From positions 1-64,000 of the forward strand of contig NZ_CP141049.1 of assembly GCF_034627025.1 (NCBI RefSeq): a stretch of 64,000 nt of DNA. Direction: 5' to 3'. This DNA is from Microvirga lotononidis (GTDB lineage: Bacteria > Pseudomonadota > Alphaproteobacteria > Rhizobiales > Beijerinckiaceae). The notes beneath the pieces were generated by a model. The model did no database searches. It was not told the origin of the DNA and saw only the letters and a program-made list of their open reading frames with translations. Both the position numbers and the translations under genes were made by a program. Position 1 is the first letter of the stretch. Each line of letters opens with the position of its first letter. Positions 8,336 to 17,650 of the stretch are shown piece after piece.

Positions 8336-9290
8336 TTGGAAGGCATGACCCGGGCCGAGGCCGCCCGGCTTGCCGGCATGGAGCGTCAGGCTCTGCACGA
8401 TGCTATTCGGCGCTTCAATGCTGAGGGACCTGACGGCGTGCACGACCGGCATCGGACTGGCCGCCCGGAGCAGCTCACTGCGGGCCAGCAGGCGACACTG
8501 AAAGCCCACATCCTGCGTGGACCTGAGCCGGAGCGCGATGGAGTGAGCGCCTGGCGCCTGGTCGACCTACGCGAGCATGTCGAACGAGTCTATGGGGTGC
8601 GCTATAGCGAATGGGGGCTCTCGTGCCTGCTCAAGCGGCTGAACCTGTCACGCCAGAAGACCCGGCCCTCGCACCCGAAGGGCAATCCGGCCGCGCAGGC
8701 GGCGTTCAAAAAAGGAACTCCCGTCAAAGCTGCAGGCCCTCGCGACCGAGCACCCTGACGCCCGTCTTCAACTCTGGTGCCAAGACGAGGCGCGCTTTGG
8801 CCAGAAAGGCCGGACAACACGGGTCTGGTATGAACGCAGCGTGCGTCCGCCCGGCGTGGTCGATCAGCGCTTCGAGAGCTTGTACCTGTTTGCCGCCTGC
8901 CGTCCCGGCACGGATGAGACCTTCGCGCTGGCGTTGCCGCGGGTGAATGCCGACGCGATGACGATCTTTCTGGCGCACTTTGCTCACCAGCTTGAGCCCG
9001 GCGTGCACGCGGTGCTCGTGCTCGATCAGGCCGGCTGGCACGACGCGCGGGCCCTGCACGTGCCAGAGACGATCACGCTGTTGCCTTTGCCGCCGGCGTC
9101 ACCTGCGCTGAACCCGGTGGAGCGGGTCTGGCTGTACTTGCGTGAGCGTTATCTCTCGCATCGCATGCTCGACGATTATGAAGCGGTGTTGGACGCGGTC
9201 TGCCGCGCCTGGAACCGGCTCCTCGACGAGACAGGGCGTCTCACAACATTGACGGCCTACCCGTATCTCACTGCGTCAGCAATTCCCTGA
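8336..9290 (+). pseudogene. IS630-family transposase relic in two frames
   Basis: The first part (8336-8758) encodes the helix-turn-helix region (GMTRAEAARLAGMERQALHD). The second (about 8714-9290) encodes the DDE catalytic part with WCQDEARFGQKG, LVLDQAGWH and the NPVERVW acidic motif. They are joined only by a +1 change at a run of six A at 8708-8713, where reading resumes as ELPSKLQALATEHPDARLQ. Homologous sequence continues upstream to about 8222 without an ATG (NGAVDTSISNFETSPKDC), so the 5' end looks decayed. Programmed frameshifting occurs in this family, but the missing start argues for an inactive copy. Clear terminal repeats were not found. Confidence 0.8.
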
Positions 9291-9363
9291 CCGGGTATTC
9301 CCGGCAAGTTTGCGACACTTCCCGCCATTCTCGTGGAAGCACGATATAGGACAAATCGCACCG

Positions 9364-11331
9364 CTACTGTGGGGACACCGTCTGACATTCCGGCAAGCGG
9401 TGGACGGGCGCCAGCATGGCCTGCAACTGCTCAGGCTTGATACAAGGCGGGAAGCCGGCGGATTGCATCCCTTCGACCAGCCGCTGCCGCTCGCTATCAG
9501 TGTAGCCAGGGCTGTTCAGGGCAAAGCTCTCGGTCGTCAGGTCGGGATACCGGTTGAGCGCCTCAAGGACGGTCGCCCTCGCTTCCTCCTGGCGGCCAAG
9601 CGCCGCATAGGTCACGGCCGCCTGCACCCAGCCACCGCGCGTGCGGGTCAGCGGATCCTCATGCTCCACCAGACGCAGGGCATCCTCATAGCGGCCAGCC
9701 ATCATGTAAGCAAGCCTGTAGTACCCCGCAGCCGAGGCCGAGTAGTTCGGGTTGAGGCGTATGGCCCGATCCGCTGCCTGTGCGCCGCGCTCGGGCTCAC
9801 CGAATTTGCTCGCCCACCCGGCATAGCTCGTGAGAATGCCAACGTCGCTTGGGTTCAGCCGCAATGCCGTCTCGAACTCGGCTTGCGCCCGCGGCAGATC
9901 GCCGGCCATTCCGAGGATATGGCCAAGGGTGGCATGGGCGGCCGCATCCCGGGGATCGAGTTCGACGCCGCGCCGGATCGCCTGCATCGCGGCCGCCCGC
10001 GCCGTGTCGGCATCAGCCCCATAACGCATTGTCAGGTCTTGGGCGGCCGCCAGCGCCACCCAGGCGCGGGCGAGTTTCGGATCCTCGTCGACCGCCTGCT
10101 CGAGCAAGCGGATCGCCTCCTCGATGCTCTCCTTGGTGAGGTGAGCCATCTCCTCCTGGCCCATCCGGTAGAGGTCGTAGGCTTTCAGGTCCTCCGGTCG
10201 CGCACGCCGGCCAGCCGCCCGTTCGGCTTCCGGGATCGCCCCGCCGGAGGCCGCCAGCCGGGTGGCCACCTGCTCGGCCACCTCGGTTTGTACCGCGAAG
10301 ACGTCCGTGGCAGGCCTGTCCCACCGGTCGGACCACAGGTGCGTGCCGCGATCAGCCTCGATCAACTGCGCCGTCACGCGGACCTGTTCGCCGCTCCGCT
10401 GGATTGAGCCTTCCAGCACGTAGTGGACATTCAACGCCTTAGCGACTGCCCGAATGTCGACCGGCTTGCTGGTGTAGGCCGCGGTGGCGTTGCTTGCCAT
10501 GACGTCCAGGTCACGGTAGCGGGAAAGGTCCGTGATGATGTCTTCGGTCATCCCGGCCGCCAGGCGCCTCGACGCATCGTCGCCGCCGAGATTGTCGAAC
10601 GGCAGCACGGCGATCGAAGGCTTGCCGATAATGGGATTGCCGATGGCAGTCTCGGCGACGGCAGGCTCGCGGATCGTGGGCTTGGTCCCTTGAGACCACC
10701 ACCAGAGGCCGGCCCCCATGAGAAGCAGCATCACCGCAAGAGGGGCAACGAGGGGCCAATGGTGGATGATCTGGCTGCGCCACCGCCAGCCCTGTTCGTT
10801 TCCCGCCATTCTCAGGGCGTAGGTACGGACAGGCTGAGAGATGTTCTTGACGCGCTTCTGTCCGGTGAAGTCGAAGGGCACATTGAGCTTGCCCTTCAGG
10901 TGATCGTAGGCGGTTCCCGAGACCATCACCCCACCCGGGGTGCAGAGTTGCTCCAGACGTGCGGCGATGTTCACCCCGTCGCCAAGCAGATCCTCGCCCT
11001 CGACCACCACGTCGCCGAGGTTGATCCCGATCCGGAACACGATCCGGCGCTCCGGCGCGACCAGCTCTTGCGAGGTGGCCGTCCTTTCCTGAATGGCAAT
11101 GGCGCAGGCGACCGCGTCGACGACGGAGCCGAACTCCGCCAGCACGCCGTCACCCATCAACTTGACGATGCGGCCGCGATGCTCGGCCAGCAGTGGGGAG
11201 ATCACGCTGCCTCGGATGTCCCGAAAGGCAATAAGCGTGCTTTCCTCGTCCTGCTCGACGAGGCGTGAATAGCCCACCACGTCGGCCGCCATGATAGCGG
11301 CCAGTCTTCGCTCGATACGAGTGCTCGCCAT
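9364..11331 (-). CDS. Class III adenylate/guanylate cyclase with TPR region
   Basis: The 655-residue protein begins with a class III cyclase domain (about 1-180): IMAADVVGYSRLV with the metal-binding Asp, LMGDGVLAEFGSV and VNIAARLEQLCTPGG. One transmembrane helix follows near residues 192-212 (PLVAPLAVMLLLMGAGLWWW). A TolB-like periplasmic-type segment comes next (SIAVLPFDNLGGDDASRRLA, YVLEGSIQRSG). At least three TPR-like repeats fill the C-terminal 250 residues. This order is common in alphaproteobacterial cyclases of the Rhizobiales. The product makes a cyclic nucleotide in response to a signal read by the C-terminal part; the ligand is unknown. It stands alone between two insertion-sequence relics, with no operon partner. 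Confidence 0.9.
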   Translation of the reverse strand: MASTRIERRLAAIMAADVVGYSRLVEQDEESTLIAFRDIRGSVISPLLAEHRGRIVKLMGDGVLAEFGSVVDAVACAIAIQERTATSQELVAPERRIVFRIGINLGDVVVEGEDLLGDGVNIAARLEQLCTPGGVMVSGTAYDHLKGKLNVPFDFTGQKRVKNISQPVRTYALRMAGNEQGWRWRSQIIHHWPLVAPLAVMLLLMGAGLWWWSQGTKPTIREPAVAETAIGNPIIGKPSIAVLPFDNLGGDDASRRLAAGMTEDIITDLSRYRDLDVMASNATAAYTSKPVDIRAVAKALNVHYVLEGSIQRSGEQVRVTAQLIEADRGTHLWSDRWDRPATDVFAVQTEVAEQVATRLAASGGAIPEAERAAGRRARPEDLKAYDLYRMGQEEMAHLTKESIEEAIRLLEQAVDEDPKLARAWVALAAAQDLTMRYGADADTARAAAMQAIRRGVELDPRDAAAHATLGHILGMAGDLPRAQAEFETALRLNPSDVGILTSYAGWASKFGEPERGAQAADRAIRLNPNYSASAAGYYRLAYMMAGRYEDALRLVEHEDPLTRTRGGWVQAAVTYAALGRQEEARATVLEALNRYPDLTTESFALNSPGYTDSERQRLVEGMQSAGFPPCIKPEQLQAMLAPVHRLPECQTVSPQ

Positions 11332-11644
11332 TGGAAGTCCATATAACGACCCTTAGGTCCCAAGGCTAGCACCAGCTCGGAAGCCTCGCCGGCGCTACCT
11401 GGGGAATAGGATATCGGTCGGAACTGCTCGAGGCGTGCAGAAGCGCACCGCCTGTCACCATCATCTTCAGTTCGCTTTGACAGCGGGTTGCGTGGACCCT
11501 GCGTGTTATTCGGCCTTGAACCTAGACCCTGGCGCTTGCCAATCGTAAGCTTCTCGGCGGCTAGAGTGAGATCTAAGGAGGTTGTTCATCCCGTCTGAGG
11601 GCCTGAGGGTGGTCGTTGCCAGACGATTCACCCCAAGGACCTGA
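11332..11644. other. Intergenic stretch upstream of the cyclase
   Basis: No gene is supported in these 313 bases. They must hold the promoter of the leftward cyclase gene and the outer end of the rightward IS481 relic. A 9-base inverted match exists between 11579-11587 (AGGTTGTTC) and 12569-12577, which may be part of the IS ends or chance. Confidence 0.4.
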
Positions 11645-12579
11645 GGAATCAACAACCCGCATCAGAATGCCCGCACGACCCGGCTGGGTCGAGCGGAAAT
11701 GATCCGCCGCATCATTGAGGATGATCAACCTATTCGAGAGGTAGCCCGAGGCTTTGGCATCAGCGAGCGCACCGCTCGCAAGTGGCTGGCCCGCTTCAGA
11801 GCCGAGGGGCTGAGCGGATTGGATAATCGCTCCTCTTGCCCACGAACGGTCGCAAACCGCACGGCCGAGTACTGGATCGGTGTGATCAAGATGCTCCGGC
11901 GGGAGTACCGGCTCACCGCGGACGAGATCGCCGGCAAGCTCAACCTTGCCCGCTCCACCCTGGTGGCCTGGCTCACCGGCGCGGCTTGGGTCGCTTGACG
12001 GCTCTGGAGCCGAAGGACCCGCCGCGGCGCTATCAGCGCCAGCACCCTGGCGAGTTGATCCACCTCGGCATCAAGAAGCTGGCTCGCTTCGAGCGGATCG
12101 GTCATCGCATTACGGGTGACCGGCGCCATGCGAGTGCTGGGGCAGGCTACGACTGCTTCCATGTGGCCATCGATGACGCCACTCTGCTGGCCTATGTCGA
12201 AGTAATGCCGGATGAGACCGGTCGCTCCACCACGGCCTTCCTGGTCCGGGCCCTGCGCTGGTTCAGAGCGCGCGGCATCCGGGTCGAGCGGGTGATGACA
12301 GATAACGGGTCTGGTTATGTCGCGCGACTGTTCCGGAAGGCGCTGCGGCTACTTGGGATCCGGCACATCCGCACGAGATCCGACACGCCGAAAACCAATG
12401 GCAAGGCCGAGCGTTTCATCCAGACGCTGCTGCGGGAATGGGCCTATGCGATCCCGTTCAGCTCATCGCATGCGCGAGTTGCTGATCCGCCGCGATGGCT
12501 CACCTGGTACAATCAGCAGCGCCCGCATGGTAGTCTCGGTCGACGAACACCGGCTCAGGCTCTCGCCGGAACAACCTGA
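11645..12579 (+). pseudogene. IS481-family transposase, frameshifted
   Basis: Frame 1 (to 11998) encodes the N-terminal helix-turn-helix region typical of IS481 (NARTTRLGRAEMI, REVARGFGISERTARKWL). The rest of the protein lies in another frame from about 11965: RRGLGRLTALEPKDPPRRY, the DDE core with VAIDDATLLAYVEV and VMTDNGSGY, and RSDTPKTNGKAERFIQTLLR ending 12579. A one-base loss near 11968 explains the break. The usual start position (11648) reads ATC instead of ATG, so the copy seems to have lost its start as well. It is therefore an inactive element. Exact ends were not determined. Confidence 0.82.
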
Positions 12580-12784
12580 TCAGAACTCACACCTAGGCGG
12601 CTGGGGAGGTGCATTTGTGCTACGCACTTCGTTGCCGTGGCGTTGGACACAGATGATGCGCTGCCCCCTTCAGTGCAGAGCGTCATCAGAATGTGCAGGG
12701 GAAGTCTATCTTTCGCTCTCCTCACAATGGTTGAGCAGGCGGCTCAATGCTTTTCGCGGACACTATGTTGTCAGTAACCGCTGC

Positions 12785-13249
12785 TCACTTTGACAAAGCA
12801 AGTTGGACTTTGTGAAAAACGGCGCGCATGGCCTCGGCCTGCGCGGCGTGGCCGGTGTCTCTGAGCTTCTGCGCGGCGTCGTCTAAAATCGAGGGAAGGA
12901 CGCTCAAAGACGCGTGGCGGACCGCCACGCGGCCCACCGTGCCGGCCTTTGCTCGATTGTACCGCTGCGGTGATTGATTGCGCTCGAGAGCGGTTTCGAT
13001 GGCAGCACGGAGCGAAAGCGTCGTGCGGATCGTCATATGAAACGCGGTGAGGGTCGTCGCGAGGGTCGGCAGGGCGATTGCCTCTGCCTCTTCTAGCTCC
13101 TGGGCCGCGTGTTGCAGGTCCAGGATAAATGAGCCGAGTCCAAACAGGACCGCGCGCCACTCGACCGGCAACAGTCGCATCTCGACGGCGACTGTTCGGG
13201 GCGTGCTGCGCGGGACTTCGGCGGTTTGGCTCGACATGGGAGCGTCCAT
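12785..13249 (-). CDS. Unknown helical protein next to SSB
   Basis: The 154-residue protein is almost entirely helical, with no membrane segment: a long helix around LQHAAQELEEAEAIALP and a final helix ending in HKVQLALSK. No family is recognised. It lies 50 bases downstream of the SSB-like gene on the same strand, beyond a strong hairpin, so it may be transcribed separately or by read-through. A second in-frame ATG at 13237 is an alternative start; neither has a good ribosome-binding site. A plasmid-borne accessory role is a guess from position only. Confidence 0.5.
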   Translation of the reverse strand: MDAPMSSQTAEVPRSTPRTVAVEMRLLPVEWRAVLFGLGSFILDLQHAAQELEEAEAIALPTLATTLTAFHMTIRTTLSLRAAIETALERNQSPQRYNRAKAGTVGRVAVRHASLSVLPSILDDAAQKLRDTGHAAQAEAMRAVFHKVQLALSK

Positions 13250-13260
13250 TCAGGGGGTGA

Positions 13261-13291
13261 AAAGAGCGGGGGCGGGATGCCCCCGCTCTTT
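13261..13291 (-). terminator. Strong hairpin after the SSB-like gene
   Basis: A perfect 13-base-pair stem (AAAGAGCGGGGGC with its complement) and a 5-base loop, 8 bases after the SSB stop on the minus strand. The stem ends in a short run of T in the transcript, as expected for intrinsic termination. Confidence 0.75.
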
Positions 13292-13298
13292 GAGGGCG

Positions 13299-13631
13299 TT
13301 AGCCCTCTTCGCGGTTGCTGGAAGCTCGGGACAGGCGGGAGAAGTCGTCGCAGATCAGATCGACGGTATAGACGGTCTCGCCGTTCTTCTCGAAGCTGCC
13401 CTGGCGAAGGCGGCCCTCGGCCTGGACCAGATCGCCGGTCCCGATATGGTCCGCGATGTACTTCTGCGTCCGCTCATTGAAGATCGTCACGGTGTTGTAG
13501 TGCGGATCATCCTTCCACTCGTTGCCATCCTTCACTTGGTAGTTGGCGGCGATGGTGACTTTCAGGGCCTTGCCGACTTGGTTGGTGCGGACAACCTGAC
13601 CGCGGATCTCAAACTTTGCGACGTTTCTCAT
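13299..13631 (-). CDS. Single-stranded DNA-binding protein, OB-fold
   Basis: The 110-residue protein has the SSB OB-fold pattern: an N-terminal strand FEIRGQVV, then VTIAANYQVKDGNEWKDDP, the core HYNTVTIFNERTQKYIADHI, and GDLVQAEGRLRQGSFEKNG leading to VYTVDLICDDF. It lacks the long acidic C-terminal tail of the main chromosomal SSB and is shorter (about 110 against 150-180 residues), which is usual for plasmid-borne SSB-like proteins. ATG 13631 has AAGGAG in front and leaves out a 54-base upstream extension. It probably coats single-stranded DNA during replication or conjugation of an accessory replicon. Confidence 0.85.
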   Translation of the reverse strand: MRNVAKFEIRGQVVRTNQVGKALKVTIAANYQVKDGNEWKDDPHYNTVTIFNERTQKYIADHIGTGDLVQAEGRLRQGSFEKNGETVYTVDLICDDFSRLSRASSNREEG

Positions 13632-14130
13632 GGTCTTTCTCCTTGAAGGTGGGGCTGAGACCCCGTTGCGATGAAACCCGGCCATGACGGCGCGGGCGGG
13701 CCTGAACCCCGTTCAAGGGGGCGGAGCGAAACGGTGCACCTGAGCAAAAGGGAAATTTGCAAGGCGGAGCCTGATGGCGAGGAATGCCCGAAGGGCAGGG
13801 GAAATTTCCCGGCCGCGATGGTTTCGGGACCGAAGGTGCCGGCATAGGGATTCACAAGAGCAAGAGGGGTTGGCCGCCACTCTGGCGAAAGGCCGGAACT
13901 CGCTTCCTGGGTTGGCCCGTGGTATCCGCTCTGCCTCATCCGTCGGCTTTGTGAACGTCGCCCTCGCACCGCGCCGGGTGCGTTGGCGCCTGCCGATGGA
14001 AGCTCCGTCGCAACCGCGCCCTCGATCGTCGCGGATGCAGCTCGCGCGGATCTCGACACACAGGGCGCTGCTGGCTTCTGCCGGCGCAACATCCACCAGA
14101 ACCGGGCGGAGAGGAGAGGGCCGGGCATAT
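13632..14130. other. GC-rich leader region of the SSB-like gene
   Basis: No coding region is supported in these 499 bases. The stretch holds several short inverted motifs (for example GGGAAATTTGC near 13750 and GGGGAAATTTCCC near 13800) and presumably the promoter for the leftward SSB-like gene. Its right end is the insertion point of the IS630 element. Confidence 0.4.
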
Positions 14131-15248
14131 TATTGAGCCGGTCCTCATTGTCTTGAAAGGGTCTTGGTTGGCTCCAGCTTCATCAGCATGAAGCACGTGG
14201 ACATGCGCAAGCTGCCGGCGGCGGCTCAAGAGGAGCGCCGGCGGCAAGTCATTGGGCTCCGGGAGCGCGGGCTGACCTACCGGGCGATCGCGGCCCAGGT
14301 TGGGCTGTCGCCAACCGGGGTCTTCGACATCTGCCAGCGGTTTGCGGCCGAGGGCGCGCAGGGGCTGGTGAGCAAGCCACGCGGGCGCAAGCCGGATGAG
14401 CAACGGCTGCTGGATGCCGCCCAGGAGGCCGAGATTCAGCGCCTGATCTGCCGGCACACCCCGGACGAACTGGACCTGCCGTTCGCCCTGTGGAGCCGGG
14501 CGGCGGTGCGTGCGGTGATCTGGCAGCGCTGTGGGATTGCGCTGGCCGTGCGAACCGTGGGCAAGTATCTGGCGCGCTGGGGCTTCACCGCGCAGAAGCC
14601 GCTCCGGCGGGCGTACGAGCAGAACCCGGCCGCGGTGCGGCACTGGCTGCGGCGGGAGTACCCGGCCATCGTCGCGGCGGCCCGGCAGGCGCGGGGCACC
14701 ATCTTCTGGGGTGACGAAACCGGTCTGCGCGCCGACGACGTGCGCGGCCGCGGCTATGCGCCCCGGGGCCGGACGCCGGTGATCCGGGTCTGCCATCGGC
14801 GCGCCGGGCTGAGCCTGATCGCGGCGGTGAGCAATCGCGGCGCCTTGCGCTGGATGATTGTCGACGCGGCGGTGAATGCCGCAATCTTGATCCGTTTCCT
14901 GCAACGCCTGATCCGCGAGGCAAAGCGCAAGGTGTTCCTGATCCTGGACCGGCTGCGGGTGCATCGCGCCGCCCGGGTCCGCGACTGGCTTACCGCGCAT
15001 CGGGCGAAGATCGAGGTCTTCTACCTGCCGGCTTACAGCCCGGAGCTGAACCCGGAGGAGTGCCTGAACGCCGACCTGAAGCAGGTTGTCACCCGCCAGG
15101 CGCCCGCGCGCAGCAAACAGCAGCTCAAGCGGGCAACGGTCAGCCATATGCGTCGCCTCTCGAAATCGCCCCGGCGCGTCCGAAGCTATTTCAGCCACAA
15201 ACCCGTCCGCTACGCCGCATGCTCAAGACAATGAGGACCGGATCAATA
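14131..15248 (+). mobile_element. Complete IS630-family element with terminal inverted repeats
   Basis: The ends match as inverted repeats of about 27 bases: 14131-14157 against the complement of 15222-15248, with two or three mismatches near positions 6-8 and at the inner end. Both ends begin with TA, the dinucleotide that IS630/Tc1-type elements duplicate on insertion. The element is about 1,118 bp and contains one intact transposase gene. It lies between the SSB leader and a broken copy of a ParB tail. Confidence 0.88.
14188..15234 (+). CDS. IS630-family transposase, intact
   Basis: This 348-residue DDE transposase starts with a helix-turn-helix (LRERGLTYRAIAAQVGLSPTG) followed by a linker and a second winged segment. 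The catalytic residues are visible as FWGDETGLRAD, LILDRLRVH and ELNPEECLN, in the usual IS630 order. ATG 14188 gives MKHVDMRKL; a start 24 bases upstream is possible. The gene fills the element and its frame is open throughout. It is likely to be active, unlike the IS630 relic at 8.3 kb, which belongs to a different subgroup. The minus strand of this gene also reads open for about 400 codons; I regard that as a shadow. Confidence 0.9.
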   Translation: MKHVDMRKLPAAAQEERRRQVIGLRERGLTYRAIAAQVGLSPTGVFDICQRFAAEGAQGLVSKPRGRKPDEQRLLDAAQEAEIQRLICRHTPDELDLPFALWSRAAVRAVIWQRCGIALAVRTVGKYLARWGFTAQKPLRRAYEQNPAAVRHWLRREYPAIVAAARQARGTIFWGDETGLRADDVRGRGYAPRGRTPVIRVCHRRAGLSLIAAVSNRGALRWMIVDAAVNAAILIRFLQRLIREAKRKVFLILDRLRVHRAARVRDWLTAHRAKIEVFYLPAYSPELNPEECLNADLKQVVTRQAPARSKQQLKRATVSHMRRLSKSPRRVRSYFSHKPVRYAACSRQ

Positions 15249-15345
15249 GTGCGCCCTCGCCGCTGCGGTTCGCTCGGCATAACCGTGAAGCGGTCCGATG
15301 AGGTTGAGTTAGCCCTTGCAAACGGCACTGGTCATGACTCTGCAG
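15249..15345 (-). pseudogene. Remnant of a ParB-like C-terminal tail
   Basis: Read on the minus strand, these bases encode MTSAVCKG, a stop codon, then LNLIGPLHGYAERTAAARAH. The end of the ParB-like gene at 15782 reads MTSRARKGELHLARSLFGLAERNAAARAH in part, so the match covers about 28 residues with an internal stop. It is a decayed duplicate of the tail, placed directly between the IS630 right end and the MarR-like gene. This suggests a former second copy removed by deletion or insertion. Confidence 0.6.
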
Positions 15346-15736
15346 CGTTATGAAGACTTGTCAGTTTCACTGCTGCCAACAGTTCGAGAAGGTCTGAATG
15401 TGAGAAATCACCCGTCAAACCTGGAGCATAGGACCAGGCTTTACCCTTGCCATGCCGTCCTTTGGTACGCTTCCGTGTGATTACACCAAGCCTCTCCAAC
15501 CGGGCCGTAAGCCGGATGAGTGATGCTGTGGTCACACCCGTTAACTCTCCCAGGCGAACCGTTGTAATAGGCGCTTCGCCGGTGGCAAACTCATAGATGA
15601 TCAGGAGAATGGCAAGGTGCTGTAGGGCCTGATTGCCTGTGTCCGTCATGCGAACATCAGCAATCACCGATTCAATGATGCCCTTTCGCAGAACAGCGAG
15701 TGAATCGTGGGGCGAAGGGAGAACGTCCGTTTTCAT
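15332..15736 (-). CDS. MarR-like winged-helix regulator
   Basis: The 134-residue protein shows a winged-helix pattern: a hydrophobic helix (LAILLIIYEFAT), a recognition-type segment (LGELTGVTTASLIRLTARLERLGVI) and a basic wing (TRKRTKGRHGKGKAW). A MarR-family DNA-binding role is likely; the ligand is unknown. The start has AAGGA at the right distance. It lies 45 bases downstream of the ParB-like gene on the same strand and may be co-transcribed with it. Pairing of such a small regulator with a ParB-like protein suggests plasmid copy or partition control, which is inference. Confidence 0.65.
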   Translation of the reverse strand: MKTDVLPSPHDSLAVLRKGIIESVIADVRMTDTGNQALQHLAILLIIYEFATGEAPITTVRLGELTGVTTASLIRLTARLERLGVITRKRTKGRHGKGKAWSYAPGLTGDFSHSDLLELLAAVKLTSLHNAAES

Positions 15737-15781
15737 TGCCTGATCCTTAGAAACAGAGTGAAGCGGCGAGGGGAGGGCAAA

Positions 15782-17380
15782 TTAGTGAGCCCTCGCCGCT
15801 GCGTTTCTTTCCGCGAGGCCGAACAGCGACCGTGCTAGGTGGAGCTCGCCCTTGCGTGCGCGGCTCGTCATGGCTCGGAGATAGCCCCCTGTTCTTCCGC
15901 ACTCCTGCGCCATGCGCTTTTCGAAAATGAGCGCAACGGCAGTTGCGGCCGCAATTTCGCCAATGGCCTCGCGTGCCTCGATCCAGGCGGATTTGTTAAT
16001 TCCGATTTCGTGGCAAGCTTGGTCCGCGGCCGCAACCAGATCGGACCATCCGTCGATGCCTCGGGCGAAGCCCTTCATCCGAGGACATGCGGTCATCACA
16101 AGGCCAAGGGAAAATTCAGAATCTGAATTAGAACTTGAGCCGTCAGATTGTGCCGGTCGCGGCGCTGAAAGGGCTTGCGATCCGGCAAAGCCACTCACAG
16201 GCCTTCTCGAAAAGCCTTCTGCGCCGTAGGCGCTCCAGTCTTCATGTCGTGGCGCGATAGCGACACGCCGCAATCCATTACTTTTACTGGAAGAGGCTCG
16301 GTTGTAGCTAGTATTGTGAGGCTCATTTTGAGCCTCCTTGGGGTTCATATTTTGCTGATTTGAAGCCCGAAGGAACGCATTGTCCACACGCTCTTTGAGG
16401 GAAACCAGCGCGCCGTGGATCTCCTGCAATCCCGCAAGGTCCATGTTCGCTGTCCTCATGCCGTCCGTGATAAGCGAGAGGGCTTCAAGCAGCTCGATCC
16501 ACGGTCCCTCAAGCTCGTACGTCAAGCCCGCATCAATGGTCATGCGGATGACGACGATCCATTTCCAGCCCTCGGCGGCAACGGTGGCGCGGTGGGCCTC
16601 AAGCTTCTGCTCGGCGAGGCTATAGGCAAGCTCCTTGTCGATCAGATAAACTTGCTCCTTGGTGGCGAACAAATCGCTCTCGTAAGCGCCTCCGGCCGCA
16701 AGGTACTCCGCGCGGATGAAGTGCGAGATTTTATCGGTCGGGTGCAACCGCTCCTCGGACAAACGGCGCTTGAGGTGGCCGGGTTCACGCTGCCAAGGCT
16801 GCTGCGATCCGAACCATGCCGCTTCCTGCCGGTCGTGGTCGGGCGTGAGGGTGAGCGCCTGGGCCTGCTCCAAGCTCATGTTGTCCTGGCGCAACTCCTC
16901 CAAGATGCGCGGGGAGAGGTCGGCAGGAGCCAGTCGGCGGCGAACGGTCATATGGGAAATGCCGAACCGCGCGGCGATTTCTTCCGGCGATATGCCCTCT
17001 TCCTTGTTGAGTTTGCCGAACGCGGCAATCTCCTCGGCGGGGTGCATGGCCGACCGCTGGAAGTTTTCAGCCAGGGAGATTTCGGTTTCGGTGACACCCT
17101 CGGCCAACCCCTACAGAACGGGAACGGGATAGTCCTTCGTCACCTTGACGCCGAGGATGGTGCCGCCCTTGGCTTGTAGATGCTTGAGGGCGCGCAAGCG
17201 GCGTCCTCCGGCCAGCACCTCGAACTTGCCCTTGCCTGCCGGTTTGACGTTGAGGCTCTGGATCAGGCCATGGGCGGAAATGTCAGCGGCCAGGGCCTCG
17301 ATCCCGGCCTCGGAGTTGAAGCGGCGCACGTTGGCCTCGCTCGGGATCAGCTTGGACAGGGTGACGGTGGAAATGGTCAT
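15782..17380 (-). pseudogene. ParB/RepB-like partition protein with in-frame amber codon
   Basis: The N-terminal part (17380 down to 17114) has the ParB fold: LIPSEANVRRFNSEAGIEALAADI, SAHGLIQSLNVKP and VLAGGRRLRALKHL. A TAG at 17111-17113 interrupts DYPVPVL, after which the same frame continues as GLAEGVTETEISLAENFQRSAMHPAEEI and the helix-turn-helix ISPEEIAARFGISHMTVRRRL. The C-terminal 250 residues are a long variable region. No base is gained or lost, so this is a single nonsense change. The full gene would give about 530 residues. Restart at TTG 17107 could give a protein lacking the nuclease-like N-terminal domain. ParB-like proteins segregate replicons with ParA; no parA is present here. 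Confidence 0.8.
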
Positions 17381-17650
17381 TGGCTCTCTCCTTGGTGTGG
17401 GGCGCAAGCGCCTGCGCCTGCGCCCCTGCCACGTGGCGAACAGCGGGGAGGGAGGGGGGCAACCTGAAAATCCGGAGGGGGATCACCCACCCGGAGGGCG
17501 CGACAAGCGCCCGGAGGGCCGCCGCAGAGCGGTCCTGGCAGGGCCTTGAGGCCCGAAGGATGGGGAGACCGGATTTTCTGGTTGCGTGGGGAGAGAGGGC
17601 CGTGCGCCTCTCTTTCCTCCCCTAAACCATTGTTCTTTGAACGTCTGCGC

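Noticed and set aside
9310..10407. A 365-codon open frame on the plus strand inside the cyclase gene
   Set aside because: It is antisense to the TPR and TolB-like parts of the cyclase, is rich in Arg and His, and has no start signal or family match.
13936..15198. A 420-codon open frame on the minus strand across the IS630 transposase
   Set aside because: It is antisense to a transposase with clear catalytic motifs. High GC content keeps the opposite frame open, and the Pro/Arg/His-rich product has no recognisable domain.
16415..17179. A 254-codon plus-strand frame opposite the ParB-like gene
   Set aside because: The minus strand carries the ParB and helix-turn-helix motifs; this frame has none.
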